Below are positions 46,214 to 55,025 of a stretch of DNA of 64,000 nt, piece by piece. Under the pieces are notes generated by a model, which was given only the letters and a program-made list of their open reading frames with translations, had not been told where the DNA came from and ran no database searches. The stretch comes from Pseudomonas sp. GGS8 (GTDB lineage Bacteria; Pseudomonadota; Gammaproteobacteria; Pseudomonadales; Pseudomonadaceae), in the NCBI RefSeq assembly GCF_024168645.1, contig NZ_JALJWF010000001.1, forward strand, positions 666,001 to 730,000, written 5' to 3'. Within the stretch, counting starts at the first letter, position 1. Each line of letters opens with the position of its first letter. The position numbers and the translations under genes were made by a program.

Positions 46214-46543
46214 ATGGAATTGCAGCTGGAAAGCGTCGCCCTCTTCTCCCTGAAACTGGCTTACGAGACGGAAGATTCAAGTCCGATTTTGCGTGACGAT
46301 CTGGTTATGGGTGATTACCAGCGGGATGTGTTTGAGCTGCTGGTGCGTCGGGGGGATGTTGAGGCGATTCAGGTGAAGGTGGATGAGTGTGTGGGGTTGG
46401 CGCTGGAGGCCGTCGGTGGTGTGGATAAGCCGTTGGGGCGGGAGCTGCAGAGGTTGGCGGCTGAATTTGCCGGGATTCAGACGATTGAGCAGCTTGATAC
46501 CCCGCTCGTTGCGCTCAAGGATTATTTGAAAGACATTCAATAA
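46214..46543 (+). CDS. Conserved hypothetical protein, 109 residues
   Basis: The ATG at 46214 has AAGGATTCCCTC ahead. The sequence is helical and acidic (YQRDVFELLVRRGDVEAIQV, ELQRLAAEFAGIQTIEQL) with no signal peptide or known domain. It is the first chromosomal gene after the satellite and its base composition fits the host rather than the satellite. A half REP-like sequence (ggttgcgatcttttgatc) lies upstream at about 46142. Function unknown. Confidence 0.65.
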   Translation: MELQLESVALFSLKLAYETEDSSPILRDDLVMGDYQRDVFELLVRRGDVEAIQVKVDECVGLALEAVGGVDKPLGRELQRLAAEFAGIQTIEQLDTPLVALKDYLKDIQ

Positions 46544-46640
46544 ATTAAGGTTGGGCGACCCAAAAAGCGGTAGCGCTCGATAGCCGGACCGACGTAGATC
46601 GCCACGTCTTATCCAATAATAAATCTGAGAATCATCTGGC

Positions 46641-46711
46641 CGGCCTCCCCACCTCACGGAGGTGGCGCAAAATTCAAGGTGCGAACTTAGACTTTTGCTG
46701 TGAGGAGGCCG
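46641..46711 (+). promoter_or_regulatory. Structured leader that pairs with the transposase ribosome site
   Basis: cggcctcc (46641-46648) is complementary to ggaggccg (46704-46711), which contains the Shine-Dalgarno of the transposase gene. Inside lies a perfect hairpin ccacctc-acg-gaggtgg (46649-46665). Such folding would limit translation, or form part of a guide RNA of the element. Confidence 0.55.
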
Positions 46712-46713
46712 TG

Positions 46714-47727
46714 ATGAAATTCTGTGGCATAGACCTGCATTCGAACAACAGCGTTGTGGTGGTTACCGACGAAACGGACCGAGTTTTGGTCAGCCGACGC
46801 TGCCCCAATGAGCTGACGCAAATCCTCCCGCTACTCGAACCACATCGTGGAGAATTGCTCGGTGTCGTGGTCGAGTCTACGTACAACTGGTATTGGCTGG
46901 TCGACGGCCTGAAGGCGGCAGGCTTCGAGGTAAAACTGGCCAACCCGGTGGCGATGCAACGCTACAACGGTTTAAAGCATTCCGACGATAAGGATGACGC
47001 AGCGTTCCTGGCGCATTTGCTGCGGCTGGGGATATTGCCGACTGGCTATATCCATCCGCCGCAAGAGCGAGCGCTGCGCGATCTGGCACGTAAACGGATT
47101 CAATTGGTACGCAGCAGGACACAGCACATTCTGGCCGCTGAAAACATCATGGCGCGCCAGTCAGGCCACCGGCTGACCTGTAATGAAGTCAAAAGCCTGT
47201 CAGCCACCTCCGTGGATAGGCTGGGCCTGTCCACGGAGGTGGCTCTGGCGATGAAAGCCAATGTCGCCATTGTCCAGGCATTACAGACTCAAATTGATGT
47301 TCTCGAGGAGCGATTGCTGCATGAGGCCAGCCTGCGCCCCGAGTTCTATTTATTAAAAACGATGCCTGGAGTTGGCGAAGTCCTGGCCACGGTCATCATG
47401 TTGGAAACCGGCGATATCGAGCGCTTTGCCGATGTCGGCAACTTCGCCTCTTATGCCCGCTGCGTAAAGAGTGCGCATTACTCCAACGGCAAGAAAAAGG
47501 GCGAAGGTAACACCAAGAACGGCAATGCTTACTTGATCTGGGCCTTTATCGAAGCGGCCAATTTTGCGCGACGCTTCAGTGCGGACGCCAAACGCTTTTT
47601 CGAGAAAAAGAAAGCCAAGACCAACGCCGTGGTCGCTACCAAAGCACTGGCGCACAAACTGGCGCGGGCGAGTTACCACATTTTGAAGGAGAAACAGCCT
47701 TTTGATGCCAAGCGCTGTTTCGCCTGA
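46714..47727 (+). CDS. IS110-family DEDD transposase
   Basis: 337 residues. The RuvC-like domain starts MKFCGIDLHSNNSVVVV with the first Asp; VVVESTYNWYWLVDGL holds the Glu; KHSDDKDDAAFLAHLLRLG holds the Asp pair. The C-terminal Tnp20 domain has LLKTMPGVGEVLATVI, with the serine supplied in FASYARCVKSAHYSNGKKKG and the usual KGEGNTKNGNAYLIWAF block. Complete and in frame, so probably active. A perfect 15-base inverted repeat inside the gene (47202-47216 / 47230-47244) shares cacggaggtggc with the leader hairpin at 46655-46666. Confidence 0.92.
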   Translation: MKFCGIDLHSNNSVVVVTDETDRVLVSRRCPNELTQILPLLEPHRGELLGVVVESTYNWYWLVDGLKAAGFEVKLANPVAMQRYNGLKHSDDKDDAAFLAHLLRLGILPTGYIHPPQERALRDLARKRIQLVRSRTQHILAAENIMARQSGHRLTCNEVKSLSATSVDRLGLSTEVALAMKANVAIVQALQTQIDVLEERLLHEASLRPEFYLLKTMPGVGEVLATVIMLETGDIERFADVGNFASYARCVKSAHYSNGKKKGEGNTKNGNAYLIWAFIEAANFARRFSADAKRFFEKKKAKTNAVVATKALAHKLARASYHILKEKQPFDAKRCFA

Positions 47728-48154
47728 AGGGCGAGTTAAGGTGATGGCCGATCAACCAAAAAGGGACTGGCGTAAGCCATAAAATCTGAGTGGCGGCCGG
47801 CTGTCACCGCCTGAGTGTGTTGTAACCGGGTCGTCTGCCAAATGAGCCCGTTGAGACTGGACGTGCTTTTGCACGAACCACAGATCTGTGACACGTTTTT
47901 GGACATTTGGCGGCACCAACGTTTCTCTGGGGCAGTTGACTGCCAGGGCGGTGCTGGGTGTATCGCTACCGCTTGATCCACATGGGTGTCAGGCACGACT
48001 CGGTCGTAGCCAGCGATGAGGAAACGGATACGACGGGTTCAACCAGTCGGGTTTAGTGATAGGAGAAACCCCGCAGCAAAAGCTGCAGGGCAAGTTGGCT
48101 TTTAGCCTTGACTCGAGACCGGCTAATGGGTGCCCCCTTTTCCCCAGAAGCCAG
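47728..48154 (+). other. Right non-coding part of the IS110 element
   Basis: About 427 bases without a supported gene between the transposase and the Abi gene. It contains a hairpin ccctgcag-type (cccgcagcaaaagctgcaggg, about 48069-48089). If the element is of the IS1111 group its guide RNA would lie here; if of the IS110 group it would lie in the left part. Confidence 0.4.
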
Positions 48155-49144
48155 CTAAATCCCGAACAGTTTCCGAGGGAACCCCGTTTCATCCGGGAAC
48201 CCCATCGCTTTGAAAGTGCAGCCCGGCATAGAAGGCTTGGTGTCGATCAGATCCGCAACTTCGCGGATCCAGGTCGAAGCTGGTGCAATTCTCTGCAGCA
48301 GAAACCATATGACCGCGACTAATCCGTACAGCCGCTTGAGCGCATGTTGATCCAGCCCCAACGTCTGAAAATACGGGGCGGCGGGGACCGCTAACGGGTT
48401 GGGCGAAGCCTGATTCCAGATACGCGTATGGTGCGCACAGCGGTTGCGCAAATGGCTGGTTTGCTGCATCCATCGACTGAGCATCTTGGCGTTGTTCAAG
48501 CCGAGGCGCGTGAGTATGAGATTTTGATACTTGCTATTGAGCAGCTCGAAAAACTCCGAGAGATCCCCGAAATCCCATGCCTCCACCGCGCCCCATACGG
48601 GAATGGACTTACCGGCTCGCAAGTGCCATTGAATACAGTCCTCTTTGCTCCGCGCAATGTGCGACTGTTGCTTCACACTCCACTCTGTCCACTTGTTTCG
48701 CGTATTACCACGGCGGTCCGTGTACGGTTGAGTCCATTTGTGCAGAATGAATTTAACATTGGCGTAGGCCATCGGGTCGTGATACCCAACCTCGTGAGCC
48801 ATCACGGTCTTGAGGTTAACCTCCAGGCGCTCGACTGCATCCAGCATCAGCATTCGCAATCGTTTATCGAACTTGTAAAGGTCTACGATCGTGTCGAAAG
48901 AGGTGGCGACCTGGAAAGTGTCGAGACGAAAAGGCTTGCCCGTGACCGAGCAGACGTCTTGCTGCAGGCCGTTCATCTTGAACTCTCGCGCCGGGTACCA
49001 GTAACCGCTGAGACGGTAATACCCTAGCTGCACGAGCTTGCGTTCTGCACGAGACGGGTCATGGATTTGCATCCCCCTGCTGGCCAGCAACGCAACCAAA
49101 TCAGGGTATGTACGGAACGGCTTCGGAGGGGCTGGGCTAGACAA
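48155..49144 (-). CDS. Abi_2 family abortive infection protein (AbiD/AbiF-like)
   Basis: 329 residues from a TTG at 49144 after GGAAG; an internal ATG (MQIHDPSRAERKLVQL) would remove the family's conserved opening KPFRTYPDLVALLASRGM. Abi_2 marks: LGYYRLSGYWYP, FDTIVDLYKFDKRLRMLMLD, IERLEVNLKT-like VERLEVNLKTVMAH, and the HEPN RNase motif R-x4-H in HLRNRCAHHTRIWN at about 235. HEPN proteins of this type kill or stall the phage-infected cell through RNA cleavage. The gene stands alone between the IS110 element and the formate dehydrogenase operon. Confidence 0.85.
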   Translation of the reverse strand: MSSPAPPKPFRTYPDLVALLASRGMQIHDPSRAERKLVQLGYYRLSGYWYPAREFKMNGLQQDVCSVTGKPFRLDTFQVATSFDTIVDLYKFDKRLRMLMLDAVERLEVNLKTVMAHEVGYHDPMAYANVKFILHKWTQPYTDRRGNTRNKWTEWSVKQQSHIARSKEDCIQWHLRAGKSIPVWGAVEAWDFGDLSEFFELLNSKYQNLILTRLGLNNAKMLSRWMQQTSHLRNRCAHHTRIWNQASPNPLAVPAAPYFQTLGLDQHALKRLYGLVAVIWFLLQRIAPASTWIREVADLIDTKPSMPGCTFKAMGFPDETGFPRKLFGI

Positions 49145-49829
49145 CTTCCATGTTCCAGAAACAAGAAGGCCCGAACGTAATGCCGGACTAAGCCAGCACC
49201 AGAGGATCGGGCGCGATTGGAATTAATGCTGCCGTAGCCTGATGACCCTGTCAATGTGTACGTCACAGAAAACGCAGTAAACACCAGAGTTTATGCGGGT
49301 TTGCGACGATCTGTTGCAGACGATGGCGCGCGCTTGTGAGCAGCCTAAAACAGAGCACTGCGGATTGTTGTCAGGCCATTCCGAAATAGCGGTAGGGATA
49401 TTCTCACCGTCATCGGAGGTGGCCAATGACCGATCAATCAGACGCATCTGCTCCCTGAAATCCCCCACAGATCTGATGCTGTTTCTCACCCGTAATGCTT
49501 GCTATACATCCCCCATCGACAAGCCCTCAAAGCATTAAGCCAGTGCGTGAGCGCCCCACACCCCGCTCATCTAGACTTAAGGAATAGTCGTAGGCAGAAC
49601 CAAACACGTCGCTTTGGTGCGGATGATTCAAAGGCGGCGTGGCAAGCTGCGTGATATGCCTGAAGAGGTGCGGCAAAGACCGCGCCGGGCACAACAAGAT
49701 GCCCGCTCAGGGTGCCCTGGCCAACGGCCTGAAATTGCCACGATACCGTGACGTGGTGTGAGTGCCGCAGCCGACACTTTCGGACGACCGACAACCATCT
49801 GGTTTGTCCGTGACCGTGAGGAATGCTGA
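49145..49829. other. 685-base gap before the formate dehydrogenase operon
   Basis: No well-supported gene. The minus frame 49223-49489 could encode an 88-residue cysteine-rich peptide but has a weak GTG start. The last 90 bases must hold the fds promoter; I see no clear -24/-12 or regulator box. The GAGGAATGC before fdsG is a good ribosome site. Confidence 0.4.
49223..49489 (-). CDS. Possible small cysteine-rich protein
   Basis: 88 residues from a GTG without a clear ribosome site. The second half has a zinc-ribbon-like spacing of cysteines (CSVLGCSQARAIVC, then VYCVFCDVHIDRV). No family recognised. It is upstream of the Abi gene on the same strand. Could equally be non-coding. Confidence 0.3.
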   Translation of the reverse strand: MRNSIRSVGDFREQMRLIDRSLATSDDGENIPTAISEWPDNNPQCSVLGCSQARAIVCNRSSQTRINSGVYCVFCDVHIDRVIRLRQH

Positions 49830-50306
49830 ATGCCTGATGAGATGTTGCAATTGCCTATGGTCAATAGCGTGCTGGAGCGCCACAAGGGCTCTGCGGGCGC
49901 ACTGTTGCCGATTCTTCATGAGATTCAGGAGGGCATTGGTTACATCCCCGATGCCGCCATTCCCGAGATTGCTCACGCCCTTAACCTGAGTCAGGCCGAG
50001 GTTCGCGGGGTGATCAGCTTCTACCATGACTTCCGCACCGCGCCTCCGGCCCGACATATCCTGCGCCTGTGCCGGGCCGAGTCCTGCCAGAGCCGCGGCG
50101 CCGAGCAGCTCGCGGCGCAATTGCGCGACCGTCTGCAACTGGATGACCACGGCAGCAGTGCCGACGGCAGTATCAGCCTGCGTCCGGTGTATTGCCTTGG
50201 TGCCTGCGCCTGTTCGCCGGCCCTGGAGCTGGATGGTCAGGTGCATGCGCGGCTGAATCCTGAGCGTCTCGATGCCTTGCTCGACGCTTGCCGGGAGGAC
50301 GCATGA
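49830..50306 (+). CDS. fdsG: NAD-dependent formate dehydrogenase gamma subunit
   Basis: 158 residues, NuoE-like thioredoxin-fold protein carrying one [2Fe-2S] cluster. The N-terminal helical part (LLPILHEIQEGIGYIPDAA) is followed by VRGVISFYHDFRTAPP and the cluster ligands in LCRAESCQSRG and VYCLGACACSPAL. It passes electrons between the formate-oxidising subunit and the NAD-reducing beta subunit. First gene of the tightly packed fdsGBAD operon; its stop overlaps the fdsB start (ATGA). Confidence 0.93.
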   Translation: MPDEMLQLPMVNSVLERHKGSAGALLPILHEIQEGIGYIPDAAIPEIAHALNLSQAEVRGVISFYHDFRTAPPARHILRLCRAESCQSRGAEQLAAQLRDRLQLDDHGSSADGSISLRPVYCLGACACSPALELDGQVHARLNPERLDALLDACREDA

Positions 50307-51865
50307 TGCCGGCTTTCTATTTGTCCTGTGATTCTCTGGCCCGGGCCGTGGGTGCCGAAGATGTTGTGATATCTCTTATCACCCATGCCCGGGGACGCAT
50401 TGTGCCCCTGGAGGTGAAACGCACCAGTTCGCGCGGCCTGTATTGGCTGGAACCGCTGCTGGAAGTGGACACCCCACAAGGCCGTATCGGCTTCGGCCCG
50501 CTCACCGCTGCCGATGTGCCGTCAGTGCTTGAGGCGCTGCAAGGCGAGCCATCCGCCCATCCACTGGCCTTGGGCCTGGTGGAAGAGTTGCCTTATCTGA
50601 AGACACAACAACGCCTGCTGTTTGCCCGCGCGGGCATCACCCAGCCGCTGGACCTCGACGACTACCGGGATCACGGCGGTTTCGAGGGTTTGAAAAGAGC
50701 CATCACCCTCGGTGGCGAACAGACCGCGACTGAGGTGTTCGATTCGGGTCTGCGTGGCCGTGGCGGCGCGGCCTTCCCCGCCGGGATCAAATGGCGCACG
50801 GTGCGCGCCACTCAGGCGGCGCAGAAATACATTGTGTGCAACGCTGACGAAGGCGACTCCGGCACTTTCGCCGACCGCATGTTGATGGAAGGCGACCCCT
50901 TCCTGCTCATCGAAGGCATGGCCATTGCTGGCATTACCGTCGGTGCCACCTATGGCTACATCTATGTGCGCTCGGAATATCCGCATGCCGTGATTACCCT
51001 GCGCAACGCGCTGGAGATTGCCCGGACCAACGGTTACCTCGGCGCCAATGTCGGCGGCAGCGGCTTGGCTTTCGATATGGAAGTGCGCGTCGGTGCCGGC
51101 GCTTACATCTGCGGTGAAGAAACCGCGCTACTGGACTCACTCGAAGGCAAGCGCGGGATCGTCCGCGCCAAGCCGCCGATCCCTGCGCTGCAAGGGCTGT
51201 TCGGCTTGCCAACCCTGGTGCACAACGTGCTGACGCTGGCCTCGGTGCCGCTGATTCTGGCCAAGGGTGCGAAGTTCTATCGCGATTACGGCATGGGCCG
51301 CTCACTGGGCACCATGCCCTTCCAACTGGCGGGCAATATTCGTCACGGCGGTTTGGTGGAACGGGCCTTTGGCCTGACCCTGCGCGAACTGGTGGAAGAC
51401 TACGGTGGCGGGACCGCCAGTGGCCGGCCGCTGAAGGCCGCGCAGGTGGGCGGCCCGCTCGGCGCCTGGGTGCCGCCTTCGCAATTCGATACGCCGCTGG
51501 ATTACGAAGCCTTCGCCGCCATGGGCGCGATGCTCGGTCACGGTGGTGTGGTGGTGGCTGACGACAGCCTGGACATGGCCCGCATGGCGCGCTTCGCCAT
51601 GCAGTTCTGCGCCGAGGAATCCTGTGGCAAATGTACGCCGTGCCGCATCGGTTCGACCCGGGGCGTGGAGGTCATTGACCGCTTGCTCGCTGCGCCTGAC
51701 CAGAGCGGTCGTGATGAGCAGGTGATCATCCTCAAGGACCTGTGCGACACGATGCAATACGGTTCGCTGTGCGCGTTGGGCGGCATGACCTCCTATCCGG
51801 TCGTCAGCGCCCTCAAGTACTTCCCCGCCGACTTCGGTCTGCAATCTTCGGAGGCCGACCAATGA
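50303..51865 (+). CDS. fdsB: NAD-dependent formate dehydrogenase beta subunit
   Basis: 520 residues, NuoF-like. After an N-terminal domain of about 120 residues come the NADH site GLRGRGGAAFPAGIKW, the FMN region VCNADEGDSGTFADR, AGAYICGEETALLDSLEG and the [4Fe-4S] ligands ESCGKCTPCRIGSTRG, with the last Cys in TMQYGSLCALGGM. It reduces NAD with electrons from formate. The start has GGAGGACGC; four-base overlaps on both sides couple it to fdsG and fdsA. Confidence 0.94.
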   Translation: MMPAFYLSCDSLARAVGAEDVVISLITHARGRIVPLEVKRTSSRGLYWLEPLLEVDTPQGRIGFGPLTAADVPSVLEALQGEPSAHPLALGLVEELPYLKTQQRLLFARAGITQPLDLDDYRDHGGFEGLKRAITLGGEQTATEVFDSGLRGRGGAAFPAGIKWRTVRATQAAQKYIVCNADEGDSGTFADRMLMEGDPFLLIEGMAIAGITVGATYGYIYVRSEYPHAVITLRNALEIARTNGYLGANVGGSGLAFDMEVRVGAGAYICGEETALLDSLEGKRGIVRAKPPIPALQGLFGLPTLVHNVLTLASVPLILAKGAKFYRDYGMGRSLGTMPFQLAGNIRHGGLVERAFGLTLRELVEDYGGGTASGRPLKAAQVGGPLGAWVPPSQFDTPLDYEAFAAMGAMLGHGGVVVADDSLDMARMARFAMQFCAEESCGKCTPCRIGSTRGVEVIDRLLAAPDQSGRDEQVIILKDLCDTMQYGSLCALGGMTSYPVVSALKYFPADFGLQSSEADQ

Positions 51866-54750
51866 TCACCCTCTTCGACCCGAAAACCGACATCGATCTA
51901 GGCACACCCGCCCGCGACAGCGACGTGCAAGTCACCCTGAACATCGACGGTCGCAGCATCAGCGTGCCCGAAGGCACCTCGGTAATGCGCGCCGCTGCGC
52001 TGCTGGGCACCACCATTCCCAAACTGTGTGCCACCGACAGCCTGGAAGCCTTCGGCTCCTGCCGCATGTGCCTGGTGGAGATCGACGGCATGCGCGGCTA
52101 TCCGGCGTCCTGCACCACGCCGGTCACTGAAGGCATGACCGTGCACACCCAGACGCCGAAACTCGCGACCCTGCGCCGCAACGTCATGGAGTTGTACATC
52201 TCCGATCACCCGCTGGACTGCCTGACCTGCTCGGCCAACGGCAACTGCGAGCTGCAAACCGTCGCCGGCCAGGTCGGCCTGCGGGAAGTGCGTTACGGCT
52301 ATGAGGGCGAGAACCATCTGGACGACGTGAAGGACACGTCCAACCCGTACTTCGACTACGACCCGAGCAAGTGCATCGTCTGCAACCGCTGCGTGCGCGC
52401 CTGCGAAGAAACCCAGGGCACGTTTGCTCTGACCATTACCGGGCGCGGTTTCGAATCCCGGGTGGCGGCGGCCGGTGGCGATAACTTCCTCGACTCGGAA
52501 TGCGTGTCCTGCGGCGCCTGTGTGCAAGCCTGCCCGACCGCGACGCTGATGGAAAAAAACGTGGTCGAACTGGGTCAGCCCGAACGCAGCGTGATCACCA
52601 CCTGCGCCTATTGTGGCGTGGGCTGTTCGTTCCGCGCCGAGATGAAAGGCGACCAGCTGGTGCGCATGGTTCCGGACAAAAACGGCCAGGCCAACCACGG
52701 CCACTCTTGCGTCAAGGGGCGCTTTGCTTGGGGTTACGCGACCCACCCGGATCGCATCACCCAGCCGATGATCCGCAAGTCCATTCACGACCCTTGGCAG
52801 GAAGTCAGCTGGGATGAAGCGGTGACCTACGCCGCCAGCGAATTCCGCCGGTTGCAGCAAAAATACGGCCGCGACTCGATTGGTGGCATTACCTCCAGCC
52901 GTTGCACCAACGAAGAAACCTACCTGGTGCAAAAACTGGTGCGCGCCGCGTTTGGCAACAACAACGTCGACACCTGTGCGCGGGTCTGCCACTCGCCGAC
53001 CGGCTATGGCCTGAAACAAACCTTGGGCGAGTCCGCCGGCACTCAGAGTTTCGACTCTGTGATGCAGGCCGACGTGATCCTGGTGATGGGCGCCAACCCC
53101 AGCGATGCGCACCCGGTGTTCGCCTCGCAGCTCAAGCGCCGCCTGCGCGAAGGCGCGCGGCTGATCGTCATCGACCCACGCCGCATTGATCTGGTGGACT
53201 CGGTGCATGCCCGCGCCGAACTGCACCTGGCCCTGCGTCCGGGCACCAACGTCGCCATGCTCAACGCCCTGGCCCACGTCATCGTCACCGAAGGCCTGCT
53301 CAACCAGACCTTTATCGACGCCCGTTGCGAGGACATTGATTTCGCCCATTGGAAAGCGTTCGTCAGCCGCGCGGAAAACTCGCCGGAAGTCTTGGGCGAC
53401 ATCTGCGGTGTAGCCGCCGCCGACATCCGCGCCGCCGCCCGTCTGTATGCCACCGGTGGCAACGCGGCGATCTACTACGGTCTGGGCGTTACCGAGCACA
53501 GCCAGGGCAGTACCGCCGTCATGGGCATTGCCAACCTGGCCATGGCCACTGGCAACATCGGTCGCGAAGGCGTGGGCGTGAACCCGCTGCGTGGACAGAA
53601 CAACGTTCAGGGCTCCTGCGACATGGGCTCCTTCCCCCACGAACTGCCCGGTTACCGTCACGTCTCCAACGAGGTGGTACGGACGCAGTTCGAACAGGCC
53701 TGGAACGTCACCCTGCAACCCGATCCGGGCCTGCGCATTCCCAACATGTTCGAGTCTGCACTGGCCGGCAGCTTCAAGGGTTTGTATTGCCAGGGCGAAG
53801 ACATCGCCCAGAGCGACCCCAATACCCAACACGTCACTGCGGCGCTGTCAGCCATGGAATGCGTGGTGGTTCAGGATATTTTCCTCAACGAAACCGCCAA
53901 GTTCGCCCATGTGTTCCTGCCGGGCGCCTCGTTCCTGGAAAAAGACGGCACCTTCACCAACGCCGAGCGGCGCATCTCCCGGGTACGCAAGGTCATGGAA
54001 CCTCTGGGCGGCAAGGCCGACTGGGAAGGCACGGTGGCCTTGGCCAATGCCCTGGGCTATCCGATGAACTACAAGCATCCGTCGGAAATCATGGATGAAA
54101 TCGCCAGCCTGACGCCGACCTTCACCAACGTCAGCTACGCCATACTGGATAGCCACGGCAGCCTGCAATGGCCGTGCAACGCCGCGGCACCGGACGGCAC
54201 GCCGACCATGCACATCGAGGAATTCGTGCGCGGCAAGGGGCGCTTCATGCTCACCGGCTACGTGCCCACCGAGGAAAAGGTCAACAGTCGCTATCCGCTG
54301 CTGCTGACCACCGGGCGCATCCTCAGCCAGTACAACGTCGGCGCCCAGACCCGGCGTACCGAAAACGTTGCCTGGCACGACGAAGACCGCCTGGAAATCC
54401 ACCCGACCGACGCCGAAAGCCGTGGGATCAACGAAGGTGACTGGGTCGGCATCGGCAGCCGCGCCGGCCAGACCGTACTGCGGGCGCGGGTCACTGAACG
54501 GGTCGCCCCGGGCGTGGTGTACACCACCTTCCACTTCCCGGAATCGGGGGCCAACGTCATCACCACGGATAACTCCGACTGGGCCACCAACTGTCCGGAG
54601 TACAAGGTCACCGCCGTGGAAGTCAGCCGCGTTTACCACCCTTCCGAGTGGCAAAAACGCTATCAGGCCTTCAGCGACGAACAACAACGCCTGCTCGACG
54701 AACGTCGCCATGAACGTAGCGCCGGGACAAAAGCCGAGGTACGCCGATGA
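51862..54750 (+). CDS. fdsA: NAD-dependent formate dehydrogenase alpha (catalytic) subunit
   Basis: 962 residues, molybdenum bis-MGD enzyme. Order: NuoG-like N-terminus with [2Fe-2S] ligands (GSCRMCLVE, about 71-80) and the His-Cys cluster (CLTCSANGNCELQ); two ferredoxin-type clusters (CIVCNRCVRACEE, CVSCGACVQACPT); the [4Fe-4S] next to molybdenum (CAYCGVGCSFRAE); and the catalytic Cys in NVDTCARVCHSPT. C-terminal part has the MGD-binding SQYNVGAQTRRT. It oxidises formate to CO2 in the cytoplasm. Start by ATGA overlap with fdsB; a further overlap couples it to fdsD. Confidence 0.95.
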   Translation: MITLFDPKTDIDLGTPARDSDVQVTLNIDGRSISVPEGTSVMRAAALLGTTIPKLCATDSLEAFGSCRMCLVEIDGMRGYPASCTTPVTEGMTVHTQTPKLATLRRNVMELYISDHPLDCLTCSANGNCELQTVAGQVGLREVRYGYEGENHLDDVKDTSNPYFDYDPSKCIVCNRCVRACEETQGTFALTITGRGFESRVAAAGGDNFLDSECVSCGACVQACPTATLMEKNVVELGQPERSVITTCAYCGVGCSFRAEMKGDQLVRMVPDKNGQANHGHSCVKGRFAWGYATHPDRITQPMIRKSIHDPWQEVSWDEAVTYAASEFRRLQQKYGRDSIGGITSSRCTNEETYLVQKLVRAAFGNNNVDTCARVCHSPTGYGLKQTLGESAGTQSFDSVMQADVILVMGANPSDAHPVFASQLKRRLREGARLIVIDPRRIDLVDSVHARAELHLALRPGTNVAMLNALAHVIVTEGLLNQTFIDARCEDIDFAHWKAFVSRAENSPEVLGDICGVAAADIRAAARLYATGGNAAIYYGLGVTEHSQGSTAVMGIANLAMATGNIGREGVGVNPLRGQNNVQGSCDMGSFPHELPGYRHVSNEVVRTQFEQAWNVTLQPDPGLRIPNMFESALAGSFKGLYCQGEDIAQSDPNTQHVTAALSAMECVVVQDIFLNETAKFAHVFLPGASFLEKDGTFTNAERRISRVRKVMEPLGGKADWEGTVALANALGYPMNYKHPSEIMDEIASLTPTFTNVSYAILDSHGSLQWPCNAAAPDGTPTMHIEEFVRGKGRFMLTGYVPTEEKVNSRYPLLLTTGRILSQYNVGAQTRRTENVAWHDEDRLEIHPTDAESRGINEGDWVGIGSRAGQTVLRARVTERVAPGVVYTTFHFPESGANVITTDNSDWATNCPEYKVTAVEVSRVYHPSEWQKRYQAFSDEQQRLLDERRHERSAGTKAEVRR

Positions 54751-54968
54751 GCAAGGACAACCTGATCAAAATGGCCAACCAGATCGCCCAGTACTTCGCC
54801 AGCGAACCGGACCCGCAACAGGCCGTGCTCGGCGTACGTAATCATCTGCAGATGTACTGGACGCCCGGCATGCGCAAGGAGTTGCTGGCCTGGCAGACGG
54901 AGCATCAGGGGGCAGACTTGCACCCACTGGCGCAGGCAGCGGTCAGTGGGGCGGGCTGGGAGGCTTAG
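54747..54968 (+). CDS. fdsD: Formate dehydrogenase delta subunit
   Basis: 73 residues, FdsD family: MSKDNLIKMANQIAQYF, then FASEPDPQQAVLGVRNHLQMYWTPGMR-type middle (here NHLQMYWTPGMRKELL) and a short tail. FdsD is a small subunit needed for a stable, active enzyme in Cupriavidus. Start overlaps the fdsA stop. The operon ends here; no fdsC (sulfurtransferase/chaperone) gene is present in this window. Confidence 0.9.
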   Translation: MSKDNLIKMANQIAQYFASEPDPQQAVLGVRNHLQMYWTPGMRKELLAWQTEHQGADLHPLAQAAVSGAGWEA

Positions 54969-54989
54969 GTTCATTGATCCCTTGGAATC

Positions 54990-55014
54990 AGCCCCGAGCT
55001 TTTCGGGGCTTTCC
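54990..55014 (+). terminator. Terminator between fdsD and the TPR gene
   Basis: Stem agccccga / tcggggct with a short loop and T-containing tail, in the 57-base gap between convergent genes. Confidence 0.8.
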
Positions 55015-55025
55015 ATATTTTCAAA

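Larger units (their letters stand above)
46550..48150 (+). mobile_element. IS110-family insertion sequence (limits approximate)
   Basis: Carries one DEDD transposase gene. Flanking non-coding parts are about 165 bases on the left and up to 425 on the right; exact ends cannot be read because IS110 elements lack clear terminal repeats and make no target duplication. Left and right parts share short blocks (ccaaaaag, aaatctgag, ggccgg). The element lies between the 109-residue gene and the Abi gene. Confidence 0.75.

Noticed and set aside
48428..49027. 199-residue plus-strand frame over the Abi gene
   Set aside because: Shadow; the minus-strand Abi_2 motifs are clear.
51898..53832. 644-residue minus-strand frame over fdsA
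   Set aside because: Shadow of a certain GC-rich gene.
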